Origin: Saccharibacillus endophyticus
Lineage (GTDB): Bacteria; Bacillota; Bacilli; Paenibacillales; Paenibacillaceae
DNA: 64,000 nucleotides
Assembly: GCF_013185185.1 (NCBI RefSeq)
Contig: NZ_JAAZWE010000002.1
Location: 434,001-498,000, forward strand
Direction of reading: 5' to 3'
Shown: one piece after another, positions 1 to 10,452 of the stretch
Layout: every line of letters begins with the position of its first letter
Position numbering within the stretch: position 1 is the first letter of the stretch
The notes under the pieces: generated by a model
Told to the model about the DNA's origin: nothing
Database searches by the model: none
The model's input: the letters and a program-made list of their open reading frames with translations, nothing else
Translations under genes and position numbers: made by a program

Positions 1-59
1 TTTTTGACGGTATCCGATAAAAGCGCGGTCGTTTGCCGCCTGCGTTGTTCCTGTTTCAA
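1..59 (-). CDS. Probable TetR-family regulator, N-terminal fragment cut by the window edge
   Basis: Reading leftwards, an AGGAGGGA ribosome binding site (about 63-71) precedes a TTG codon at 57-59, which opens a frame running off the window. The 19 visible residues begin MKQEQRRRQTTA, rich in Arg/Gln and then turning hydrophobic (LL, V). This looks like the start of the first helix of a TetR-type DNA-binding domain. A strong promoter with a small palindrome in its spacer lies just upstream, which suits an autoregulated repressor. Only the N-terminus is visible, so the family assignment is an inference; another small basic protein is possible. Confidence 0.5.
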   Translation of the reverse strand, partial: MKQEQRRRQTTALLSDTVK

Positions 60-108
60 AATGATCCCTCCTGCGCCGTCGGATAAGAAAACGGTGATGT
101 ATCTTTTC

Positions 109-137
109 ATTATAAAAACAGACCGTCGGTTTGTAAA
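109..137 (-). promoter_or_regulatory. SigA-type promoter with a palindromic operator-like core
   Basis: On the minus strand a TTTACA -35 box (132-137) and a consensus TATAAT -10 box (109-114) are separated by exactly 17 bases. The spacer holds the 9-base perfect palindrome ACCGACGGT (122-130). It points at the TTG start at 59. A palindrome between -35 and -10 is the usual place for a TetR-type autoregulatory operator; operator function is inferred. Confidence 0.6.
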
Positions 138-181
138 TGAAATTCACCGTTATCTTTTGACGCATCGGGGAGAATGTTTCT

Positions 182-1423
182 TTAAATGCCTTCGTACTTT
201 TTCAACACGATCGCCGAATTATGCCCGCCGAACCCGAACGAGTTCGAAATGCCGATGTTCAGCTCTGCCGTTCTCGCCTTTCCCGCCGTATAATCGAGAT
301 CGCATCCTTCTTCCCCATGCTCCAAGTTGATCGTAGGCGGCACGATGCCCGTTTGCAGCGACTTCAATAACGCTATCGCTTCTACCGCTCCCGATGCGCC
401 CAGCATATGCCCGGTCATCGATTTATTCGCCGTCACCGGAATTTCATACGCGGCTTCTCCGAACACCGCTTTGATCGCTGCCGTCTCCGAACGATCGCCG
501 AGTACCGTACTCGTCGCATGCGCGCTGATGACATCCACTTTTCCCGGATCTATCTTCGCTTCTTTCAACGCCAATCGCATCGCGCGCGCCGCCCCCTGTC
601 CGTCTTCCGGCGTCGCCACCATATGATAAGCATCCGAACTCGCCCCGTATCCGATCACTTCGCCCAGAATCGCCGCTCCGCGCTCCAGCGCATGACTAAG
701 CGATTCCAGCACCAAAATCCCTGCGCCTTCCGCCATCACGAAGCCGTCGCGCTCCCGATCGAATGGGCGGCTTGCCCGGGTAGGATCATCATTCCGTGTC
801 GACAGCGCCGTCGCATTGGAGAAGCTCGCCAGCGCAATCCCGTGCAGCGCCGCTTCCGTTCCACCCGCGATCATCACATCCGAACGCCCGGCTTGAATCT
901 GAAAAAAAGCTTCGCCTATCGCCGTGTTCCCGATCGAGCAGGCCGTTACCGGCGACATCGACGCTCCCAAGGCCCCATAGCGAATACTGATCAAAGCCGC
1001 CGCCATATTGGGAATCATCGCCGGAACGAGCATCGGACTGACGCGTCCCGGCCCGCGGTTTGCCAGCGTTCCCGCCTGATCCATCAGCGTCCCGATCCCT
1101 CCGATCCCGGAACCGACATAGACGCCCATACGCTCCCGGTCCGTTTTTTCCAGATCAAGTCCCGACTGCTCGATCGCCTGCTCGGCCGCAACCAGCGCGA
1201 ATTGGCAGAATCGATCCAGCTTCCGCGCCTCTTTCGCTCCGAGCAAGCCCAACGCATCGAAATCTTTTACCGCTCCCGCGATATTTACCTTATAACCGCC
1301 GGCTTCAAAAGCTTCGATAAACGAAACGCCGGACTCTCCACGAACCAAATGCGACCAAAAGTTTTCCGTTCCGATCCCCAGCGGCGATACGACGCCCGTT
1401 CCCGTGATGACCACTCTTTCCAT
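182..1423 (-). CDS. fabF: Beta-ketoacyl-ACP synthase II (KAS II, FabF type)
   Basis: This enzyme condenses malonyl-ACP with an acyl-ACP in cytoplasmic fatty-acid elongation. The 413-residue product has the full FabF length and the thiolase-fold Cys-His-His triad: Cys162 in SPVTACSIGN, His302 in HATST and His339 in TGHMLGASG. The start MERVVITGTG is the family N-terminus, and GGAGGAAC lies a few bases upstream. The gene stands alone, without acpP or fabD beside it, and faces an HTH regulator gene across about 150 bp. It may therefore be a second, specially regulated copy rather than the main elongation enzyme; the sequence alone cannot settle that. Followed downstream by the TetR-like gene in the same direction. 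Confidence 0.93.
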   Translation of the reverse strand: MERVVITGTGVVSPLGIGTENFWSHLVRGESGVSFIEAFEAGGYKVNIAGAVKDFDALGLLGAKEARKLDRFCQFALVAAEQAIEQSGLDLEKTDRERMGVYVGSGIGGIGTLMDQAGTLANRGPGRVSPMLVPAMIPNMAAALISIRYGALGASMSPVTACSIGNTAIGEAFFQIQAGRSDVMIAGGTEAALHGIALASFSNATALSTRNDDPTRASRPFDRERDGFVMAEGAGILVLESLSHALERGAAILGEVIGYGASSDAYHMVATPEDGQGAARAMRLALKEAKIDPGKVDVISAHATSTVLGDRSETAAIKAVFGEAAYEIPVTANKSMTGHMLGASGAVEAIALLKSLQTGIVPPTINLEHGEEGCDLDYTAGKARTAELNIGISNSFGFGGHNSAIVLKKYEGI

Positions 1424-1571
1424 TCTCTATGTTCCTCCTTGAATTTTAGCCTTTGACGTTAACGACAGGCTTTGCATACCGCTATCATGTCACGTAAAAT
1501 ATCCTAGTACAAGTTACCGTTTATAAGGGTATAAAAACTGCCTGATTCCTATTAAAGGAGGTTGATCGTCC

Positions 1572-2420
1572 ATGAATGCAACGGCCAGACTTCAAGCCTT
1601 ATCCGCCTTTCTCAAAAGCCAACGGGCCAAAATTTCTCCGGAATCCGTCGGCTTCCCCGCAGGAACCAGACGCCGCACGCCCGGGCTGCGCCGCGAAGAA
1701 GTGGCCCAATTGGCCGGCGTAAGCACCACCTGGTATACCTGGCTTGAGCAAGGACGCGATATCCAAGCTTCGCCTTCCGTGCTCGATTGCGTTGCCGGCG
1801 CGCTCAAGATGAATGCCGACGAACGCAAATACTTGTACTCGCTCGCGATCGAAGACGGTTCGACTGCTTACACACCCGAGAACGATGCTCTTCAAATCAG
1901 TCCTTCTTTGCAAAAAATCATCACCGGACTTCGGCACTGCCCCGTCATCGTCTCGGATCGGATGTGCAATATCGTCGGATGGAATCAGGCAGCCTGCCAT
2001 GTCTTCCTCGACTTCGATCGCATTCCGCCGGAAGAACGCAACATGATTCGTCTTCTGTTTTCGCGGCGGGAATTTCGTCGGTTGGCCGTCAATTGGCAAC
2101 AATTCGCCAGCGGCTTTCTGTCCATGTTCCGCTCTTACTACGGCCGCTACGTCAGCGACGAATGGTACGAACGGTTTTTGCGGGAAATGAGCGAAACCCA
2201 TCCCGAATTCCGATCGATGTGGGAGCACGGACAGGTCAGTTACGCGCCGGAAGTCCACCTTGAATTCCGCCACGCCAAAGCCGGGAAAATGGTTTACGAG
2301 CTGACGTCGCTGAGCGTGTCCGGACAGGATGATCTTCGCTTGAGCATTTACACGCCCGCGCCGGATACACCCACCGAAAGCAAATTACGGCGCCTGATGG
2401 ACGAAGAAAATTTTTCGTAA
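1572..2420 (+). CDS. XRE/MmyB-type HTH transcriptional regulator
   Basis: A DNA-binding protein of 282 residues. The N-terminal part (about residues 8-80) is an XRE helix-turn-helix containing RRTPGLRREEVAQLAGVS and WYTWLEQGRD, wording typical of the MmyB-like subgroup. The remainder (about 100-275) resembles the MmyB ligand-binding (PAS-like) domain, with the conserved VGWNQAA and a W/F-rich middle. The ATG is preceded by AAAGGAGG at a good distance. The gene is divergent from fabF, and MmyB-family regulators often control an adjacent divergent oxidoreductase or lipid gene, so fabF is the obvious candidate target (inference). In some MmyB proteins the C-terminal domain binds fatty acids, which would fit a fabF partner. 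Confidence 0.82.
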   Translation: MNATARLQALSAFLKSQRAKISPESVGFPAGTRRRTPGLRREEVAQLAGVSTTWYTWLEQGRDIQASPSVLDCVAGALKMNADERKYLYSLAIEDGSTAYTPENDALQISPSLQKIITGLRHCPVIVSDRMCNIVGWNQAACHVFLDFDRIPPEERNMIRLLFSRREFRRLAVNWQQFASGFLSMFRSYYGRYVSDEWYERFLREMSETHPEFRSMWEHGQVSYAPEVHLEFRHAKAGKMVYELTSLSVSGQDDLRLSIYTPAPDTPTESKLRRLMDEENFS

Positions 2421-2502
2421 AAACGCGACTTTTCTTCTATTAGCATGCAATTCGATCGAAAACGGTCTCGAAAAAAACATAAAGAAAGCGTATTCTTTTC
2501 TC

Positions 2503-2531
2503 TTGTCAAACCATCTAGTTCTTGCTATGAT
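2503..2531 (+). promoter_or_regulatory. SigA promoter of licT
   Basis: TTGTCA (2503-2508) and TATGAT (2526-2531) are separated by 17 bases. The expected transcription start falls just before the RAT sequence, so the antiterminator site would be at the extreme 5' end of the transcript, as in other LicT-controlled leaders. Confidence 0.7.
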
Positions 2532-2538
2532 TGCCTTG

Positions 2539-2612
2539 GGATTGTTACTGAAGAAGGCAAAACCCACCGCATATGCTAGCCGTATATGTGTTGGGTTTTG
2601 CCTTCTTTTCGT
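2539..2612 (+). promoter_or_regulatory. LicT-type RAT antiterminator overlapping an intrinsic terminator (licT leader)
   Basis: The block 2539-2566 begins GGATTGTTACTG and ends GGCAAAACCC, an almost exact match to the ribonucleic antiterminator (RAT) bound by LicT/SacY-type proteins. Its 3' half is the left arm of a terminator: AAGAAGGCAAAACCCA (2551-2566) pairs with TGGGTTTTGCCTTCTT (about 2592-2607), followed by a T-rich end. RAT folding and terminator folding are mutually exclusive. licT is therefore predicted to control its own read-through in response to beta-glucosides. Confidence 0.88.
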
Positions 2613-2637
2613 ACCAATCTCTTTTCTACAAGTTGGG

Positions 2638-2651
2638 TGTAAGCGCTTATA
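2638..2651 (+). promoter_or_regulatory. CcpA cre site before licT
   Basis: TGTAAGCGCTTATA matches the cre consensus TGWAANCGNTNWCA at 13 of 14 defined or degenerate positions. It lies downstream of the promoter and the RAT terminator, just before the licT ribosome binding site, so CcpA would act here as a roadblock. Confidence 0.65.
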
Positions 2652-2691
2652 TCGCCCGTTTCATGATTTCGCAGGATAAGGAGGGCGGCAG

Positions 2692-3528
2692 GTGATCATC
2701 GGGAAAATTTTCAACAACAACGCCATAATAGCCAGTGACGCGGGTAAAAGCGAATTCGTGGTTATGGGACGCGGCATCGCGTTCAAAAAAAAGGTCGGTG
2801 AGGCCGTGGATCAAGACCTGGTCGAAAAAATTTTCGTTTTGCAGCAAAAAGACGCTTCGGAGAAATTCAAGCTCCTGCTGGAAGATGTGCCGCCCGAGTA
2901 TATCTCCTTATGCTACGACATCATCGAATACGGCAAAAACATGCTGGACGTGCCGCTGAGCGATTACATCTACGTGACGCTGACGGACCACATGAACAAT
3001 GCGCTTAAGCTGCTGGAGGAAGGCATCACGACGACCAACCCGCTGATCTGGGAAATACGGCGCATTTATCCGAAGGAATTCGCGATCGGCAAGAAAGCGC
3101 TGGAGTTCATCGAAGACTCGGTCGGCAAAAAGCTGCCGGAGGATGAAGCGGCCAACGTCGCTCTCCACCTGATCAATGCGCAGATCGACCAATCTTCCCG
3201 TCGAACGGAAAACGTGACGGCGCAGACGGAAAAGATCAGCGATATTTTAAACATCATCAAGTACAGCTACGGCAAATCGCCGGACGAGAGTTCGATCAGT
3301 TACGAGCGCTTCGTGACGCATCTGCGTTTTTTCTTTCAGCGGATCGGCAAGCCCCCGCGCGGGGAACTCGAAGACGACTTTTTGCTCAAGCAGGTCAAGT
3401 CGAAGTACAAAAAAGCTTACGCCTGCATGCTCAAAGTCGAGACGTACCTTCAGATCGAACTGCCCGACGAAGAAAAATTGTACCTGACGCTGCACATTCA
3501 CCGCGTTACCCGGGAATCGGCCCCCTGA
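2692..3528 (+). CDS. licT: Transcriptional antiterminator LicT (BglG family)
   Basis: An RNA-binding antiterminator of 278 residues. The N-terminal CAT domain (about 1-55, MIIGKIFNNNAI and VVMGRGIAFKK) binds RAT hairpins. Two PTS regulation domains follow, with the phosphorylatable histidines at 100 and 159 (PRD1) and 210 and 268 (PRD2), nearly the same numbers as in Bacillus subtilis LicT. HPr phosphorylation of one domain activates it and EII phosphorylation of the other inactivates it (known for the family). GTG start, preceded by AAGGAGGG. It lies directly upstream of bglP, with a RAT in front of each gene, so it is autoregulated and controls the PTS gene. Confidence 0.95.
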   Translation: MIIGKIFNNNAIIASDAGKSEFVVMGRGIAFKKKVGEAVDQDLVEKIFVLQQKDASEKFKLLLEDVPPEYISLCYDIIEYGKNMLDVPLSDYIYVTLTDHMNNALKLLEEGITTTNPLIWEIRRIYPKEFAIGKKALEFIEDSVGKKLPEDEAANVALHLINAQIDQSSRRTENVTAQTEKISDILNIIKYSYGKSPDESSISYERFVTHLRFFFQRIGKPPRGELEDDFLLKQVKSKYKKAYACMLKVETYLQIELPDEEKLYLTLHIHRVTRESAP

Positions 3529-3563
3529 CGGGACGTCCCGACGCAATAAAAGAGAACGTATTC

Positions 3564-3577
3564 AGTAAGCGTTATCA
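3564..3577 (+). promoter_or_regulatory. CcpA cre site in the bglP promoter region
   Basis: AGTAAGCGTTATCA fits the cre consensus at 13 of 14 positions. It lies between the licT stop and the RAT of bglP, where the bglP promoter must be, so direct promoter occlusion by CcpA is likely. The -35/-10 boxes are weak and I do not assign them firmly. Confidence 0.65.
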
Positions 3578-3592
3578 ATTTCATAAAATTAC

Positions 3593-5633
<2,041 letters not shown>

Positions 5634-5656
5634 TGCTGTCCGTCAAGAAACTTTGA

Positions 5657-7199
<1,543 letters not shown>

Positions 7200-7201
<2 letters not shown>

Positions 7202-7235
7202 GCTTCCGGGAACGTCCTGTTCGGGGAGGAAGCTT
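7200..7235 (+). other. Hairpin at the bglH stop codon
   Basis: AAGCTTCC (7200-7207) pairs with GGAAGCTT (7228-7235), with an inner GAAC/GTTC pair. It overlaps the stop codon and runs into repeat R1a. No T tract follows, so it is not a classical terminator. Confidence 0.5.
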
Positions 7236-7333
7236 GGGCGCTGCGGGGGAATTCGTTCAAAACGCTGTTTCACGCAGAAAGCTTGCAGCTTTCCGCGTTC
7301 AAAGGCATTTTTCACTGAATTCCCCCTCCGCTT
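7223..7333 (+). repeat. Intergenic palindromic element R1a (type I)
   Basis: Member of a five-copy family in this window. Outer arms GGGGGAATTC and GAATTCCCCC enclose the conserved blocks TTCAAAACGCTGTTTCAC and GTTCAAAGGC. An inner stem (GCAGAAAGC / GCAGCTTTCCGC region) lies between them. Its left flank (AGCTTGGGCGCTGCGGG) is also found, inverted, at the far end of R1d. The gene-free stretch 7202-7595 holds this element, the stop-codon hairpin and a possible terminator. Confidence 0.75.
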
Positions 7334-7469
7334 TTAGCTTCGTCCGCGATCGGACAGGTTCCTCAAGCTTATTGTCAGCTCTTGAAAGGTTAGGTTAGGA
7401 AAGATTTTTGATTGTTGGATGGAATCAAATACTTGCATGTTAAAGCCGCTCCCTGCTTCCCTCAGGGTA

Positions 7470-7530
7470 TGGCGCGTCTGCGATCTTCCTTGAAGATGAT
7501 AGGCGCGCCGAGTGGCTTTTTGTTTTTTTA
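7470..7530 (+). terminator. Possible terminator after the bgl operon
   Basis: GGCGCG (7472-7477) pairs with CGCGCC (7505-7510) around an inner ATCTTC/GAAGAT hairpin. A T-rich run (about 7518-7530) follows after GAGTGGC. The spacing to the T run is longer than usual, so the call is tentative. Confidence 0.45.
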
Positions 7531-7595
7531 TGCTTTTTGATGATACGAATTTCTAACCGGTGGGATTGCGGGACAGCCTCAGATTTTGAATAGGC

Positions 7596-8057
7596 TCAGT
7601 CACGGGCGTATGGCTTCATGTTGAAAGTACCGTACCACTCGCCTTGTTGGGCGTTTTTCCAGGCTTGTTTGATGAAAGGAATCGTCGTGTCGGGAAGGCT
7701 GTTTAACGGAAACCAGCTTAGTTCTTGGCATTTATCCGGTTCGCGGTTGGTGATTGCTCCGGTCCAGCGGTTGGCTCGGAAGAAGAAATTGATGCGTTCG
7801 TCGGCTTCCGAATGAGGGGGGCCGATCTGCAAGACTCCGATGAGGTGCAGGTCTTTGGGATCGACGACGGCGCCGCATTCTTCGAAAGCTTCTCGGACAG
7901 CGGCTTGAGGAGCGGTTTCTCCGCGGTCGATTTTGCCTGCGGGAAGTCCGTATCGGTTGTCGTCATGGCCTGTGTTCTGCCTGTTCAGAAGAAGGACTTG
8001 GTCTTGTTGGATCAAAAAAATATGGGCAACGCTGACGCGTTTGAACGGTACGGGCAT
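7596..8057 (-). CDS. NUDIX hydrolase
   Basis: A small hydrolase (153 residues) of nucleoside-diphosphate-X compounds. The NUDIX box is clear: GKIDRGETAPQAAVREAFEE followed by CGA, fitting G-x5-E-x7-REUxEExGU. I use the ATG at 8057 (MPVPFKRVSVAH), which has AAGGAG about 12 bases upstream; the in-frame TTG at 8069 is almost on top of that site. The substrate cannot be read from the sequence; MutT-like 8-oxo-dGTP cleansing or an ADP-sugar are equally possible. It lies next to the hydrolase/MerR pair in the same direction but only loosely linked. Confidence 0.85.
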   Translation of the reverse strand: MPVPFKRVSVAHIFLIQQDQVLLLNRQNTGHDDNRYGLPAGKIDRGETAPQAAVREAFEECGAVVDPKDLHLIGVLQIGPPHSEADERINFFFRANRWTGAITNREPDKCQELSWFPLNSLPDTTIPFIKQAWKNAQQGEWYGTFNMKPYARD

Positions 8058-8093
8058 GTATGAACTCAACTCCTTGTTTCTATTGTATAGGAT

Positions 8094-9194
8094 CTACTGT
8101 ATAGGAATCGTGCGCAAAAAGGTACGCATTCCGCTTAAGTATCCTTGATCGAACAATTTTCCGGGCATGAAGATTGCGGTGGCCGTCGTCAGCAGCTCCG
8201 AATCGGCTATCTGCGGCTTCAGCATGGAATGGTTCGCTTCCGGCAGACGCCGTACACTCAGCAAGGACTCGGGAACCCGGGCACGGTATACCTTTTCGGT
8301 ATCGTCCGAATCGACATGGATGTCTTTGCCGCCCAGCACCAGATACACGGGACTTTTAAAATTCGCTAATTCATCGGTCGAATCCGATTCGAAGTTTTTC
8401 CCGATAAAAGTCCAGCGGTCTTGTGAAATGGCTTCTTCATCGGATAAGGCGACTTTCTCCCGATACTCTTCATAAGTTGCACGCTGCTTCAACAGTTCCA
8501 GCACAACGGCGTCTTCTTGTTCGACTTTTGCGATTTCCGCCTCGGATGCTCCGCTTTGCTCCAATTCTTTTCGCGTATTGTATTGTCCCTGCCGAATCCA
8601 GTTCACCGCGGGAGCTACGAGAATATGAAACGCCAGATCAGGCTCTTCGCGGGCGATTTTGGGAATGACCCATCCTGCCTGGCTTGCTCCCCATAGGCCG
8701 ATGCGCGAAGCGTCGATCTTCGGCTGAGCGCGCGCCCACTCTATCGCATGCCGCGTATCGTTCGCCCGATCCTCCATGCTCTGATTCAGCCATTTTCCCT
8801 CGGAGCCGCCGATCCCTCTTTTATCCAGCGACAATGACGCATAGCCTTCCTCGGCAAAAGCTTCCCAGATCGGCTTGTACGCATCGTCATAGGTGGCGTT
8901 CGTCGGACCGTCCCCGTGGACGAAGACAACCAATCCGAACGGTCCGGAACTGTTTTCCGGTAACGCTAACACGCCTGTCAATATCCCCTCCGGCGTCTCG
9001 ATCGACACCTGCCGCTCGTCAAAACGGAACGTATTTTGAACAAGGAACAAGGCGACGGCCGTCGCGACAATCGCAAGCATAACCGCCCCGGTGATCCAAA
9101 GCCGTTTTCTGCGGCGAGATGGTTGGATTTGCTTGTACGGTTTCTGCTGCTCCGCAATCTGATTCTGATCTTCAATCGCTTGTCTTCTCTCCAT
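8094..9194 (-). CDS. Membrane-anchored alpha/beta hydrolase
   Basis: A 366-residue protein with a short basic cytoplasmic N-terminus (SRRRKR), one membrane span (about residues 33-55) and an extracytoplasmic alpha/beta-hydrolase domain. The oxyanion strand LVVFVHGDGPTN and the nucleophile elbow GLWGASQAGW (G-x-S-x-G) are visible, and a late ANHSML supplies the catalytic His. It resembles the esterase/acyl-peptidase-like hydrolases of the dienelactone/prolyl-oligopeptidase group. It follows the merR-type gene by 90 bp on the same strand, so it is probably controlled by it. Substrate unknown; an esterase acting on an antibiotic or envelope compound would fit a MerR link. Confidence 0.8.
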   Translation of the reverse strand: MERRQAIEDQNQIAEQQKPYKQIQPSRRRKRLWITGAVMLAIVATAVALFLVQNTFRFDERQVSIETPEGILTGVLALPENSSGPFGLVVFVHGDGPTNATYDDAYKPIWEAFAEEGYASLSLDKRGIGGSEGKWLNQSMEDRANDTRHAIEWARAQPKIDASRIGLWGASQAGWVIPKIAREEPDLAFHILVAPAVNWIRQGQYNTRKELEQSGASEAEIAKVEQEDAVVLELLKQRATYEEYREKVALSDEEAISQDRWTFIGKNFESDSTDELANFKSPVYLVLGGKDIHVDSDDTEKVYRARVPESLLSVRRLPEANHSMLKPQIADSELLTTATAIFMPGKLFDQGYLSGMRTFLRTIPIQ

Positions 9195-9284
9195 CTTGCT
9201 TCGAATTCCCCTTCCTTCATGCCTTGAGTCAAATCGAGATGATGATCCGCAGTGCTCGGTTCAATCCGAAGAGAAGATAAGACT

Positions 9285-10082
9285 TCAAGATTCGTCATCT
9301 TCTCCCCACTCTCCCACGCGGACTTGCAGCTCGACCTTCATCGACGTTCCGCCGAACAGCGAGAGATACGATTTTTCGATCAAAACGAAGGTTTCCGCCT
9401 CAAAGCCGAAGGTTTCTTGAATATAGAGAAAAGCCTCTTCTATTCTTTGGCCAACCTCCGCGTTATCGACAGCATCGAAGTTCTCGCATAAATACAAACC
9501 GCGTTCAAGAATCCGATCGACCGAATACTCCTTCTGACCTTCTTCTGCATCAAAATATAAAATCATTCCTTGATCGCTCTGCATATAGTACAAGTCTGCC
9601 TCGAACAGATTCGTCGGACGTTCTTGCGCCTCGAACAGCATTCTTGCCGTCGGCTCGGTTCGATCTCCGAGTGCCGTCCACCGCGCAAGTTTGCGATCCG
9701 GCTTACGCCGCAATTCCCGCCGGATGTTCGTTTGCTTTTGCATGTTCGCCCGTTCCTCCAAAATGTGCCGGGTAAAATGCTCGATTCGCTGCAAGCGGGC
9801 GATCTCGCTTTGAAGCTGCTGCACGGAATCGCGCAGCAGCCGTTCATGGGCTTCGGACTCGTAGTCGTCAAGTACCCGGCCGACCTGCGCTACCGGGATG
9901 TTCAAATTACGCAGCAGCAGAACATGCGACAGTCGGTAAATTTCGTCAACGCCGTAGCGCCGATAACCGTTGGCTTCGATATGCGCGGGAAGCAGCAGCC
10001 CTTTTTCTTCAAAATAACGCACCTGATGCACGGACACTCCCATCAACTGCGCAAATTCGCGGATGCTCAAAAAATCATTCAT
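9285..10082 (-). CDS. MerR-family transcriptional regulator
   Basis: A 265-residue activator-type regulator. The N-terminal winged helix-turn-helix is typical (LSIREFAQLMGVSVHQVRYFEE, then GYRRYGVDEIYRL). A coiled-coil dimerisation helix follows (about 75-125), and the long C-terminal part (about 130-265) looks like an effector-binding domain of the multidrug-sensor kind. It stands at the head of a two-gene unit with the alpha/beta hydrolase. Its own promoter has the diagnostic 19-bp spacer with a perfect palindrome. Confidence 0.88.
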   Translation of the reverse strand: MNDFLSIREFAQLMGVSVHQVRYFEEKGLLLPAHIEANGYRRYGVDEIYRLSHVLLLRNLNIPVAQVGRVLDDYESEAHERLLRDSVQQLQSEIARLQRIEHFTRHILEERANMQKQTNIRRELRRKPDRKLARWTALGDRTEPTARMLFEAQERPTNLFEADLYYMQSDQGMILYFDAEEGQKEYSVDRILERGLYLCENFDAVDNAEVGQRIEEAFLYIQETFGFEAETFVLIEKSYLSLFGGTSMKVELQVRVGEWGEDDES

Positions 10083-10111
10083 GGCCTTTCCCCTTTCCGA
10101 TTCCTTTCTTC

Positions 10112-10142
10112 ACTATAAAGGTTAGGTCAGACCTAAGGTCAA
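10112..10142 (-). promoter_or_regulatory. MerR-type promoter: 19-bp spacer with a palindromic operator
   Basis: On the minus strand TTGACC (-35, 137-142 of the 10,100s) and TATAGT (-10, 10112-10117) are 19 bases apart. The spacer is occupied by the perfect 7-1-7 palindrome TTAGGTC-A-GACCTAA (10122-10136). Over-long spacers filled by the operator are the hallmark of MerR-activated promoters, in which DNA untwisting realigns the two boxes. Target: the merR-hydrolase unit. Confidence 0.82.
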
Positions 10143-10209
10143 TCTTCAAGTCGTATTTTCGTGTTTGCCACCTTTTTCAACAAACTTACTAAAAATAACC
10201 GAAAAAGTG

Positions 10210-10256
10210 TTGACATTGATTGTGCACGAGGTATAATAAGGTCAAAGAAAGTCAAA
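10210..10256 (+). promoter_or_regulatory. clpE promoter with CtsR operator
   Basis: TTGACA (10210-10215) and TATAAT (10232-10237) are 16 bases apart, a near-perfect SigA promoter. Immediately downstream lies GGTCAAA-GAA-AGTCAAA (10240-10256), an exact match to the CtsR heptad repeat RGTCAAANANRGTCAAA. Another half-site-like AGGTCGAAA follows. CtsR would sit on the transcription start and block initiation until heat or protein stress. Confidence 0.9.
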
Positions 10257-10452
10257 GTCAGGTCGAAAGATCAAACTTGTACTTTTGCGAACGACATTGA
10301 AGAATGTGACCTCCGATTCACGATCTTCGATTCTGTGCAGCCTTTGACTTTCGTTCCCCCTATTCCGGCAGGCCCCTTCTTCCTGAAGGGACCGCCGTTT
10401 CCTGAATCACATGAGAAATACTTAAATCCTACAATGAAAGGGGCATGCCTTC
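10257..10452 (+). other. Long clpE 5' leader
   Basis: About 195 bases separate the CtsR box from the clpE start. The leader contains a small hairpin (CCCTTC/GAAGGG, about 10375-10391) and an AAAGGGG ribosome binding site at about 10437. No clear short reading frame with its own ribosome binding site is visible. Confidence 0.4.

Noticed and set aside
4-330. 108-codon plus-strand frame at the left edge
   Set aside because: It overlaps the TetR-like start, its promoter and the end of fabF, and lacks a ribosome binding site.
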